In this document: positions 18,664 to 27,538 of the stretch, piece after piece | How positions within the stretch are numbered: the first letter of the stretch is position 1 | How the letters are laid out: each line of letters starts with the position of its first letter | NCBI RefSeq assembly: GCF_003254275.1 | Contig: NZ_QKZK01000007.1 | Location: 62,001-126,000, forward strand | Length of the DNA stretch: 64,000 nt | Direction: 5' to 3' | Origin: Breznakibacter xylanolyticus | Lineage (GTDB): Bacteria > Bacteroidota > Bacteroidia > Bacteroidales > Marinilabiliaceae | Notes under the pieces: model-generated | Databases searched by the model: none | What the model saw: only the letters and a program-made list of their open reading frames with translations | Told to the model about the DNA's origin: nothing | Translations under genes and position numbers: made by a program

Positions 18664-19422
18664 CTACCTCACATTTAGCATCTTCTTCGATGACAAGACC
18701 GTGATTTGCTTCAATAACTCTTCGTAGGTTGAGGGATTGGTTGTCACCAACGGTTTAAAACCCAATTGATTTAAAGCAACAGTCGTGACCGGCCCAATGC
18801 TGACAGAAGGCAATGATGCAGAAAACAATCCCTCATAATTTTGAGCAAAACTCCTCACGGCCGATGCACTGGTAAAACACACCAGCGGAGGATTTGTTTG
18901 CTCCAAAGCCTGAATTGTGAAGGGATTGGATGATTTAACATCAATGGTTTGATAAATGTCCACACGCGAAAACTCACAAATCTGATGCAAGGCCTGGTGA
19001 AGCGTCGGCTCAGCCAACTGTCCCACAACGGCAGTCACCTTTTTGCCATGCACCAATTTATTGCGCAACAATTCATCACACATTTGATTGGCAGTTTGCC
19101 CCTGTGGCAACCAATTGGCACGGACGCCGGCATTTAATAATTCCTGAGCTGTTTTAGTACCAATACAAATAATGAAACGACCTTGCAGGCGATCGGCTCC
19201 ACACTGTCCAATGAGTTCGGCAGCCCCTCGTTTACTGGTCAGAATCAACACTTCAGCATCATCAATCAGCTTAAAATCAGCAGACGAGAGCTGCATGGGG
19301 ATGGTATCAATCATGGGATCTTCAATCACATTCAAACCCAGTTTAAATAAACCCTCCTTTAAAATAGAACCACTATCACTGGGATGGGTTAAAATAACTG
19401 TTTTGAATGGCTGAATTTTCAT
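18664..19422 (-). CDS. hemD: Uroporphyrinogen-III synthase
   Basis: 252 residues. It closes hydroxymethylbilane to uroporphyrinogen III with inversion of ring D. The family is poorly conserved, but the two-domain pattern is visible: TVILTHPSDSGSILKEGLF at the start, ILTSKRGAAELIGQCG near residues 58-74 and VCFTSASAVRSFAQNY near 178-193, where these enzymes carry Thr/Ser-Ser-x-x-Ala/Gly patterns. Its position between hemC and hemB supports the call. Confidence 0.92.
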   Translation of the reverse strand: MKIQPFKTVILTHPSDSGSILKEGLFKLGLNVIEDPMIDTIPMQLSSADFKLIDDAEVLILTSKRGAAELIGQCGADRLQGRFIICIGTKTAQELLNAGVRANWLPQGQTANQMCDELLRNKLVHGKKVTAVVGQLAEPTLHQALHQICEFSRVDIYQTIDVKSSNPFTIQALEQTNPPLVCFTSASAVRSFAQNYEGLFSASLPSVSIGPVTTVALNQLGFKPLVTTNPSTYEELLKQITVLSSKKMLNVR

Positions 19423-19586
19423 ACGATTATGTTTTTATTTTTCTCAACGGATAACATTAACTCATCAACAATCATCCTCGTGTGTGAGAGTCAAAGATCT
19501 GCACAGCAAAAGGTTACAAATAACACAGCTCATGTATTTTCCTCTTTCGGAGGGATGCAATACAGTGCGGCACCAAGCAAGTAAAA

Positions 19587-20507
19587 CTACTCAATATTTA
19601 GAAGATCATCACCACCTTGTTGTTTTATTCGTTGCGCCAAATCTCGCCCAAGCAATTCAGCCTCTTCAACGGAGCCTGTCACCAGGTCTCTCAACACGAC
19701 CGAACCATCAATTGCTGCAACCATACCATATAGCGTGATGAGGTCATGATTCATCACTGCATGACTTCCAATCGGTACGTGGCAACCTCCCTGTAATTCA
19801 TTAAGGAACGCACGTTCAGCCATAACCATCGACGCGGTAGCGGAACAGTGCAAGGGGGCAATCAATTGCATCACATCAAAAGCACCATCCAATAACTCGA
19901 TAGCCACAGCCCCCTGTCCCGGAGCCGGCACAAAGCTGACAGGTTCCATGAGCATATGAATTTCATGGTCGTACCCCAGACGGATGAGCCCGGCACCGGC
20001 CATCATCATGGCATGGCAATAGCCATCGTGCATCTTACGCAAACGAGTGTCCACATTGCCGCGAATGTCCACCACCTGCACCTTGGGGTTGATGGCTTTG
20101 ATTTGTGCCCGTCGTCGCAAACTGGATGTGGCAATGGTGTGCTCCTCGGTCATCTGCTCCAATGACAACCCCACACGCGACACCAAAGCATCGCGATACT
20201 CGCCCCGCGAGAGGATGGCGCCCACCCGGGTACCTTGTGGCATCACCGTGGGCAAATCCTTGAGACTGTGCACGGCCATGTGAATATGACCATCAAACAA
20301 TTGATCCTCAAGCTCACGGGTAAACAAGCCTTTATCGCCGATTTTCGACAAAGCCACATCCAGCACCCGGTCGCCTTTGGTGCTGATGATTTTTAATTCG
20401 AAACACAGCTGCGGATGAGTCGTTTCAAGCAATGCCTTAACATGATTGGCTTGCCACAACGCCAATTTGCTGCCTCTGGTGCCGATGTATATGATTGAAG
20501 ATGACAT
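19587..20507 (-). CDS. hemC: Porphobilinogen deaminase (hydroxymethylbilane synthase)
   Basis: 306 residues from the ATG at 20507, giving the family start IIYIGTRGSKLALWQA. The enzyme joins four porphobilinogens on a dipyrromethane cofactor. Cys242 in LQGGCHVPIG holds the cofactor; the catalytic Asp lies in HSLKDLPT (residues 80-87); the arginine track is seen in SSLRRRAQI and RGNVDTRLRK. A gap of 164 bases separates it from hemD, without a clear terminator. The upstream gap to hemA is 81 bases. Confidence 0.97.
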   Translation of the reverse strand: MSSSIIYIGTRGSKLALWQANHVKALLETTHPQLCFELKIISTKGDRVLDVALSKIGDKGLFTRELEDQLFDGHIHMAVHSLKDLPTVMPQGTRVGAILSRGEYRDALVSRVGLSLEQMTEEHTIATSSLRRRAQIKAINPKVQVVDIRGNVDTRLRKMHDGYCHAMMMAGAGLIRLGYDHEIHMLMEPVSFVPAPGQGAVAIELLDGAFDVMQLIAPLHCSATASMVMAERAFLNELQGGCHVPIGSHAVMNHDLITLYGMVAAIDGSVVLRDLVTGSVEEAELLGRDLAQRIKQQGGDDLLNIE

Positions 20508-20588
20508 AACCTTGATAATAACGGGTGTAAACAAGAAGATATAAAAAAAACGACAGATTGCACTGCACCAAACGGGCAACGCAGGTGA

Positions 20589-21860
20589 TCAAACCTGCTT
20601 TTCAAAATCGCGAAACATCTCCTCAAGCAGCTTCACTTTTTCGATGTCGCGACCGTCGCGGGTAATGTCGCGCATTTGCTTAATAAACAGACGGGTAAAT
20701 TTACCGCTCAGGTAATCGCCATAATCTTTCACAGCCTCAGTGGCAAGAATCTCATTGCCCGGATGGGTATAATTGGATGCCAGATGATGATGCACACGCT
20801 TCAAAGCCCCCGAAAGCGACGTGATGGTTCCGCTCAATGCCCGAAAACCGAGCCAATCTTCAAAATCGAGCGCCTGTTGCTCAATGATGTAACCGGCCAC
20901 TTCCAGTTCACCTTTCCGACGATCGAAATTGGTACGCACCTCATTTTCCAAATGGTCGAGGTCGACCAGGGTAACCCCGGGCAACTTGACCACATCGGGC
21001 TGTATGTTACGTGGCACGCACAAATCGATGAGTAACAACGGACGACCCTGGCGTTGCTGCAGGATGGGCTCCAGCAAGGCAGCCGTGAGCAACGGCTCGC
21101 GTGATCCGGTGGTGTAAATGGCCACATCCACCTGTGCTAAATATTCATTCAACCGATTGAAATCAACGGCCGCAGCTCCTGTTCGCATCGCCAGAGTCTC
21201 GGCCTTGGCAAGGGTGCGATTGGAGATATAAAGCTGCTTGCATTTTTTCTTTTTCAGGTTCAAAGCCACCACAGTACCGGTTTCTCCGGCCCCTACGGTC
21301 AGAGCCCTGGCGCTTTTAAAACACCCCAGCTTTTGACCAACCAAGGCCACGGCAGCCGAACTCACCGACACAAAGCCGCGGTTGATGACGGTTTGGGTAC
21401 GCACTTTCTTGCTGGTTTCGAAGGCCTTTTGAATCAAACGAGAAAGCACCGGCCCCATGATGCCGTCGTTATGCATCTGAGCAAAGGCCAGCTTAATTTG
21501 TGAAGCAATTTGATATTCACCCAAAATCATGGAATCGAGCCCCGTGGCAACCATAAAAAGGTGCCGAATGACCTCACCATCTTCTTTCAAATAAAGATGA
21601 GAAGCCAAATGAGATGCCTGATAATATTGAAGAAACAAATCACGAACGGTCAGCAAAATACGCTCATCCGTCCCCTCGGCCATGGCTTTTTCGACATAAA
21701 GCTCGGTGCGGTTGCAGGTGCTCAACACAAAAATCCCATCGAGCGGGCAACGGCTGTTGATGTACTGATACAAATGGGGTGCGGTGTCGGGATTGATAAA
21801 GAATTGCTCCCTTATCTCGACCAATGCTGTATGATGACTAATCCCTATTAAACCTATCAT
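20589..21860 (-). CDS. hemA: Glutamyl-tRNA reductase
   Basis: 423 residues from the ATG at 21860 (the frame is open further upstream but the family starts at IGLIGISHHTA). It reduces Glu-tRNA to glutamate-1-semialdehyde, the first step of the C5 route. The nucleophile is Cys49 in VLSTCNRTELY. The NADPH domain is seen around TVGAGETGTVVALNL, and the C-terminal helical dimerisation domain ends the protein. It leads the cluster hemA-C-D-B-E. The partner hemL is not in the window. Confidence 0.97.
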   Translation of the reverse strand: MIGLIGISHHTALVEIREQFFINPDTAPHLYQYINSRCPLDGIFVLSTCNRTELYVEKAMAEGTDERILLTVRDLFLQYYQASHLASHLYLKEDGEVIRHLFMVATGLDSMILGEYQIASQIKLAFAQMHNDGIMGPVLSRLIQKAFETSKKVRTQTVINRGFVSVSSAAVALVGQKLGCFKSARALTVGAGETGTVVALNLKKKKCKQLYISNRTLAKAETLAMRTGAAAVDFNRLNEYLAQVDVAIYTTGSREPLLTAALLEPILQQRQGRPLLLIDLCVPRNIQPDVVKLPGVTLVDLDHLENEVRTNFDRRKGELEVAGYIIEQQALDFEDWLGFRALSGTITSLSGALKRVHHHLASNYTHPGNEILATEAVKDYGDYLSGKFTRLFIKQMRDITRDGRDIEKVKLLEEMFRDFEKQV

Positions 21861-21901
21861 TACGGATAATCTATGGCGCAACCGCTGTGTGAATTGAACT
21901 G

Positions 21902-21909
21902 CAAAAATA
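21902..21909 (-). promoter_or_regulatory. Possible -7 element of the hemA promoter
   Basis: TATTTTTG on the minus strand (21909 to 21902) fits the TAnnTTTG element of Bacteroidota promoters, 41 bases before hemA. No TTTG is seen at the right distance upstream, so support is partial. The rest of the gap to base 22176 holds nothing that I can name. Confidence 0.35.
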
Positions 21910-22176
21910 GCCATTCAGAATGGAATTGGCACGTATTTTAGTTTTAAATAAGGATAAAATTCCTCATTCAGAAGAGGGATTGGGGTTTATAGTTTCATGC
22001 TTAAAGATTAGATTTGGGAGTTTCAATTATATAACCATGGGAGTGACAAAATGTTTAATCCTCTCAAAAAACAGAGTTTTAACATTGACGATTGAAGATA
22101 ATAAAACAGACACTAATCTAACAAAAAAGGAATAGAGACAACATATTAGACAAAGAGAGTGTAAAAAAAGACAAAT

Positions 22177-22926
22177 TCACCACCCCATGGCCTTGAGCCA
22201 CTCCCGGGCAATGAGTTCGTGCCCTGCCGGCATGGGATGAATGCCATCCCAAATCCAATTGGCCACAGGCGCCTTCTTCAATGCCTCATCAAAAGGGTGT
22301 TGCAAAGGCACAAACACAGCGCCATATTCATTGGCCAACGCACGCACCACCATGCGGCGCGATTTCGTTTCACGCTGCCACACCTCGGGATTGGCATCCA
22401 CACGGCTGCCGGGCAATAAAAAGGGCTCACACATGACGATGCATGCCTGTGGCAGCGCCGCCCGGGTGCTGTCGAGAACCGCCCGGTAGGTGGCCTCAAA
22501 CTCATCGATGGATTGTGAAAGATAACCATTGGCAATGCCATGCACATCGTTGATGCCCACCAGAATGCTCACCACATCGGGCTTCAGGTCGATGCAGTCG
22601 GTTTGCCACCGCGCGGCCAGGTCGGCAATGGTGTTGCCGCTGATGCCACGGTTATAAAACATGGCAAAGCGCCCGGGCTGCTCAAACCATAGTCGGGCGG
22701 CCAGCATTTGCGCGTAGCCGTGACCCATCACATGATTCCAGTCATTATCGCGCGTGCGGTTGCCGTCGGTGATGCTGTCGCCGATGAACAATACGGTGAG
22801 CGGCGATGAAGATGACTGCTTGGTCTGTTTTTTTGATGAACGCGATTGTGCCGATACAGGCATCATCAATAAAGCACTTAACAACAGAGCAATCATGCGC
22901 TTCCAAAAGGGAAAGATGGAATTCAT
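22177..22926 (-). CDS. Secreted SGNH/GDSL-family hydrolase
   Basis: 249 residues from the ATG at 22926 (others at 22938 and 22977). A signal peptide runs to VSAQS (about residue 27). The four SGNH blocks are all present: the Ser in FIGDSITDGN, the Gly in NRGISGNTIAD, the Asn in VGINDVHG and the Asp-His pair in WIWDGIHPMPAGH. Such enzymes are secreted or periplasmic esterases that often remove acetyl groups from polysaccharides; the true substrate cannot be told. It stands alone, divergent from the OmpA-type gene. Confidence 0.9.
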   Translation of the reverse strand: MNSIFPFWKRMIALLLSALLMMPVSAQSRSSKKQTKQSSSSPLTVLFIGDSITDGNRTRDNDWNHVMGHGYAQMLAARLWFEQPGRFAMFYNRGISGNTIADLAARWQTDCIDLKPDVVSILVGINDVHGIANGYLSQSIDEFEATYRAVLDSTRAALPQACIVMCEPFLLPGSRVDANPEVWQRETKSRRMVVRALANEYGAVFVPLQHPFDEALKKAPVANWIWDGIHPMPAGHELIAREWLKAMGW

Positions 22927-23043
22927 AGCTGTTTGCATGGGGTATAATTGGAATTTTGGTGTCCCGAAAATAGTCATAAATCAACAAACAGCATCCACAT
23001 CAAAAAAAAGCTCCACTTCCCCACCCAACTTAACAAATACCAT

Positions 23044-23051
23044 TACTTTTG
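23044..23051 (+). promoter_or_regulatory. Possible -7 element upstream of the OmpA-domain gene
   Basis: TACTTTTG fits TAnnTTTG and lies 35 bases before the ATG at 23086. A clear -33 element is missing. Confidence 0.3.
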
Positions 23052-23085
23052 AAAATCATTCATACAACATTGTTATCCAAACCAA

Positions 23086-25152
23086 ATGCAACAACCACTT
23101 TTTACTCTGATTCACAAAAGGCGTCACCATTGGCTGGCCACAGTGATGCTGGTGTGCAGTATGGCCTTGAGCCGGGCTCAGGAAATCCTGCCCCAAACCG
23201 TTGGCTCATGGCCGGGCCTGCAATCGTTCGCCATTAGCGAAGACGAACAGACGCTGCTGCTCATCATCCGCGAAGGCGGCAACCACAAATTCGTCGAAAC
23301 GCGCCAAACACCCAACGGATGGAGCACCCCCACCCCCATCGAAACACTCAACCAGGCGACCGGTGGCAGCCCCACCGTTGGGGGACTCAAACTGAGTTAC
23401 AACGGCGAACGTCTGCTTTTTCACGCTGCATTGCCCGACAGCAAAGGCGGCACCGACCTGTACCTGTGCGAAAAACAAAATGGCCATTGGGGATCCCCCA
23501 TTAACCTGGGCGCCCCCGTCAACACAGCAGCCGATGAGCAGTACGGTTGCATGAGTGCGGGGCTCAATCGCCTCTTTTTCGCCAGAGGCGTCGCGAGCAG
23601 CACCTTCAAAAAACCCAACGACACCCCCGACTGCCAAACCCTAATGGTGGCCGTGCGCGACACAAAAAACCAATGGAGCACCCCCACGCAGCTCCTCGAC
23701 ATGATTAACCGCGGTTGTGCCCAAAGCCCCTCCCTGGCAATTGACGGGCAAACGCTCTTATTTGCAGCCATCGACCCCGACAACGACAAAACCGGCTTCG
23801 ACATCTGGTTTACCAAAGAAATTATGGAAGATGTGTGGTATCTGCCCACCGTGGTGACCGAAACCACCTCAAAAGAGACCGACTTTGCCCCCCAAACGGC
23901 CGGTAAGCAGCTCTATTTCATCCGACAGGTCATCAAGAAAAAAGAGGCCATCAACACCCTCATGAAAGTGGCTCTGCCCACGGCCGCTCTCCCCTCGCCC
24001 ATCCGACCCATCAAAGGAAACATCACAGCATTGCCAGGGCACACACCTCAGGAAGCCACCCTCAGCGTGTTCAACCCCACCACACTGGAAGCGCTGGGAA
24101 CCTACCACAGCAACGCGAGCACAGGCACGTTTGAACTGCCGCTACTCAGCGGGCGCAACTATCTGGTAGAGGTTCGTCAGCCCGGCTTTTCGTTCGCCTC
24201 ATTCACGATCGACCTGCGCGACACATCAGCCAACACCGCCCCCCGCCACATTGAACTGTTCAAACAAATAGAGTTGGAATTATCGGTCTTCGACAACGAG
24301 ATATTCCGGCCACTGAAAGCCGATGTGACGATTGCCGATGCGGCACTACCATCGCAAACCATTGCCCCGCAGACTCGCCAGGAGGGGCGTTACGCCTTTA
24401 CGCTGCCATTGGGACGCGAATACGTGGTGGCGGCGCAATGTCCGGGATTCGAAAGCAACTCATTTCGCTTCAACCTTACGGGCGATGTGGTGTTTGAAGA
24501 ATTCAAACGCAACATGCCCCTGGTGCCGCTCAAACATCCCTTTGAAGTGTTTATTTGCGATGCACAAACACGTCAACCCGTGCCGGCCGACCTAAAAATA
24601 CAGAATCTGAGCCGCGAAGAATCGTTTCGTATTCCGGCAGCCGAGGTCATCGATGGCCGCATTCAACTGCATCTTCGACACAACGACCGATACGAATTTA
24701 CGGTGCAGGGCGTGCAAGGCTACTCGTTCTTTAACCGCGTGGTCGATTTGAGTCGCGAAAACATCTTTAACCTCACCGCCGAACTCATTTCACTGAGGGA
24801 AGAAGCGGCCATTCGCCTCAACAACATCCTCTTTGGCACCAACTCATCGGTGCTCGCGGCCGAGTCGTTTCCGGAACTCGACCGGGTGATACAACTCCTG
24901 CGCGACAACCCCGGCATGAAAATCGAAATTGCGGCTCACACCGACAACGTGGGCAACGCGGCCTTTAACATACTGCTGAGCGACCGCCGCGCGCAATCGG
25001 TGGTGAGCTACCTCACCGACAACGGCATTGCCCCCGACCGACTCATTGCCAAAGGTTACGGACTGTCGGTTCCGTTGGTGCCCAACACCAGCGATGCCAA
25101 CCGCGCCCAAAACCGTCGCGTCGAATTTAAAATCATTGGCCTTAACCATTAA
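23086..25152 (+). CDS. OmpA-domain protein with beta-propeller-like and carboxypeptidase-regulatory-like parts
   Basis: 688 residues. A signal peptide or N-terminal anchor runs to about residue 31 (SRAQ). Residues 35-300 are a repeated beta pattern of the PD40/WD40 type, for example FAISEDEQTLLLII and PSLAIDGQTLLFAA. Residues 305-580 hold about three related beta-sandwich units that begin near KGNITALPGHTPQEATLSVF, similar to carboxypeptidase regulatory-like domains. The C-terminal 110 residues are an OmpA/MotB peptidoglycan-binding domain: LNNILFGTNSSVL, HTDNVGNAAFN, LSDRRAQSVVSYL, NRRVEFKI. This order resembles PorE of the type IX secretion system, but the TPR part of PorE is missing. The next gene follows after 12 bases. 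Confidence 0.8.
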   Translation: MQQPLFTLIHKRRHHWLATVMLVCSMALSRAQEILPQTVGSWPGLQSFAISEDEQTLLLIIREGGNHKFVETRQTPNGWSTPTPIETLNQATGGSPTVGGLKLSYNGERLLFHAALPDSKGGTDLYLCEKQNGHWGSPINLGAPVNTAADEQYGCMSAGLNRLFFARGVASSTFKKPNDTPDCQTLMVAVRDTKNQWSTPTQLLDMINRGCAQSPSLAIDGQTLLFAAIDPDNDKTGFDIWFTKEIMEDVWYLPTVVTETTSKETDFAPQTAGKQLYFIRQVIKKKEAINTLMKVALPTAALPSPIRPIKGNITALPGHTPQEATLSVFNPTTLEALGTYHSNASTGTFELPLLSGRNYLVEVRQPGFSFASFTIDLRDTSANTAPRHIELFKQIELELSVFDNEIFRPLKADVTIADAALPSQTIAPQTRQEGRYAFTLPLGREYVVAAQCPGFESNSFRFNLTGDVVFEEFKRNMPLVPLKHPFEVFICDAQTRQPVPADLKIQNLSREESFRIPAAEVIDGRIQLHLRHNDRYEFTVQGVQGYSFFNRVVDLSRENIFNLTAELISLREEAAIRLNNILFGTNSSVLAAESFPELDRVIQLLRDNPGMKIEIAAHTDNVGNAAFNILLSDRRAQSVVSYLTDNGIAPDRLIAKGYGLSVPLVPNTSDANRAQNRRVEFKIIGLNH

Positions 25153-25164
25153 TCGACATTATCT

Positions 25165-27321
25165 ATGAATATTCGATTTTTAAAGATGCACACGTGCTCC
25201 GCCATCGCCATTATCAGCCTGATGATCGCCCATGGTTGGATGGGAACAACATCGGCACAAATCACCAAATACGACGAAACCCTGCAATCGATGGCCAATG
25301 CCTCGCCCAAGCAGCGTTATTATCGTTTTTTTCAGTTGCAAAAACAGGACAACCAGTTTGCCAACACATACATTCATCTGGCCGATGCCTGTGAAAGAAT
25401 TGCCGTCAGCCTTGACCCGCTGCGCCAATACGACCGCATCAACCATTGGATGGGCAACGCCAAGGTGTATTATCAGGTATTTCCCATTTATTTGAACGAT
25501 AACGAAGTACGTAAAACAGAGGAATATTATGCACGCTTTGGCATCACCCCGTCGGAAAAACGGCTCAACAACCCCGATGTGCTGACCTACGTGAACAAAC
25601 ATGCCACGTTTTGCAATCACTTTCAGGATTCTCTCAAAATGGTGTTCAACACACTGGAACAATCCAAAGAGCATTACAACCGGGCGCTGGCCATCTTCAC
25701 CAACCTGTGCAGCCGTTACGAAAATCTCAACGAAGCGCTGCTACAAACCACCCCCGCGCTTCTACAAAGCTTAGATGAGATGGACAAGGAATTCAACCAG
25801 TCCACGACCTTGTTTACAGCCTATCAACAGCTGATTGCCAAATTTCCCATTGGCAACTACAAACAGCAATACACCCTTCGCCCCATCGAAACGTTCAGGC
25901 TGGATGGCCTTACCGCCAGCGATTTCCTATCCAACCAGTTCACCCTGTGGAATTACACCGACTGGACGACCCGGTTTCGCGAAGTGTACCAAACAGACAT
26001 TGAACCGCTGCGCGACGAAATAGTGGCGCTGCATCGCATGTTCGATGCCAACCGGCGCCAAATTGCGCCACGCGACACCATTGACGAATCGACCCGACTG
26101 AGCCGCGCCGACGACCTGTTCTTTTTCAGGTTGGGCAAGTACGACCAGAACTCGCTGGTGCGCGAACTCTTTCGTTATGAAAATGCCTTGCAGGAAATGC
26201 TCCTGCTGGCCAAATCGCCCCTCAATCAGATTACCGACAGCACTCTAGCCGTATATAACCGCAAGATGCGTTACACCTACCGTTTGGCGATGCAAACAGG
26301 AAAGACCCGGCAACGCCTCAACGACCTGCAACAAAACATCACCCCCGAACGCATTCGACGGTTTAATGACTTTTTCAATTCGGAATTGAATGGCGAAGCG
26401 GGAGTTAAACAATATTGCATTGAACAAACGGCGCAACTATCGCAAACCTTCGACCAGGCGTTGCTGCAATTGAACCGTTATCTGCTGAGCGAAGAAACCA
26501 CCCGCTCCCTCACCCCTGCCACAGGCTCAAAAGCCGGAACACTGGCCATGACCATCGGTGGCACCAACAAAGCAGGCAGCCATGAAACCTCGCAAGCAGC
26601 CATCCATCAGGGACAGGTGCGCTACCTTTCGGGGCAAAGCAACGGCGGGGGCAAACGCACTGCCTTTGTGGCGCGCGTGGGCATCACCGGAAAGGTGGAA
26701 TGGTTGAAAGAATACGAAATGAAAAACGTGGCCGACAACCGTTGCCCTGCGCTCACTGCCTTCGACGAAGGGTGCATGGCCTTGATTACCGGGAGCAACG
26801 GGACCCAACGCACCAACCAGTTGGTGCGTCTCTCCAACGCCGGCAAAGAAATCTACCGTCAAAACCTTCCCGTCACCGCCACGCCGGAATTCATCACCTA
26901 CGACGACATCAACAAACTCAGCCTGATGGCCTTTAACGATGCCACCGAAACCATCACCCTTTGCCAGGCCGACTCGATGGGCAACACCCTTTGGCAGACG
27001 CCACTTCCGGTCACCGGAAAAGTGGTGAGCGTGATCAAGCCCGACTCGATGTACGTGGCATTTATCAACTTCAGCAAGCAACAACTCACCACGGCCGCAT
27101 CCACCTCATTGGGACTGCTGGCAGTCACCATCGACCCGTCCGGTAAAGTAATCAAGGCAACACCCCTCACCAGTTCATCACCATTGGTATTTGAACGGGT
27201 ATTCCCCATCTCGGGCAGTGAAATCAGCCTCCTGGGCTATCGGGGAACCCCATCGCAACGCATCCCCGCCTACCTGGTGATGAAACCCGATGGTGAGGTG
27301 GTATTTAAAAACTTTGACTAA
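25165..27321 (+). CDS. Secreted protein of unknown function linked to the OmpA-domain gene
   Basis: 718 residues with a signal peptide to about residue 32 (TTSAQI). Residues 35-450 are helical and TPR-like, with long amphipathic helices (for example YRFFQLQKQDNQFANTYIHL, residues 50-70, and SLDEMDKEFNQSTTLF). Residues 470-718 are beta-rich and repetitive, with phrases such as VEWLKEYEMKN, TNQLVRLSNAGKEIY and GNTLWQTPLPVTG that look like blades of a beta-propeller (PQQ or WD40-like). No enzyme motif. It is 12 bases behind the OmpA-domain gene, so both probably act together at the periplasm or outer membrane. Family not recognised. Confidence 0.75.
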   Translation: MNIRFLKMHTCSAIAIISLMIAHGWMGTTSAQITKYDETLQSMANASPKQRYYRFFQLQKQDNQFANTYIHLADACERIAVSLDPLRQYDRINHWMGNAKVYYQVFPIYLNDNEVRKTEEYYARFGITPSEKRLNNPDVLTYVNKHATFCNHFQDSLKMVFNTLEQSKEHYNRALAIFTNLCSRYENLNEALLQTTPALLQSLDEMDKEFNQSTTLFTAYQQLIAKFPIGNYKQQYTLRPIETFRLDGLTASDFLSNQFTLWNYTDWTTRFREVYQTDIEPLRDEIVALHRMFDANRRQIAPRDTIDESTRLSRADDLFFFRLGKYDQNSLVRELFRYENALQEMLLLAKSPLNQITDSTLAVYNRKMRYTYRLAMQTGKTRQRLNDLQQNITPERIRRFNDFFNSELNGEAGVKQYCIEQTAQLSQTFDQALLQLNRYLLSEETTRSLTPATGSKAGTLAMTIGGTNKAGSHETSQAAIHQGQVRYLSGQSNGGGKRTAFVARVGITGKVEWLKEYEMKNVADNRCPALTAFDEGCMALITGSNGTQRTNQLVRLSNAGKEIYRQNLPVTATPEFITYDDINKLSLMAFNDATETITLCQADSMGNTLWQTPLPVTGKVVSVIKPDSMYVAFINFSKQQLTTAASTSLGLLAVTIDPSGKVIKATPLTSSSPLVFERVFPISGSEISLLGYRGTPSQRIPAYLVMKPDGEVVFKNFD

Positions 27322-27538
27322 AGATTCAATGTCGTTTGGTTAATGTTATTCAAGCGCAAGACAAGAAGACAATTAGACATCAGACAGAAAAGAGTTATGA
27401 AACCACACGACCTCGTCTGAAAAACTGCGTCAACTCACCATCTTTCCCTTCGTATTAAAGCGCTTCTTCTCATCACGAAACAACATTGATCTAAAATTCT
27501 GAATTCATTACACGTGACGTCTCAATTCCACACCATTT

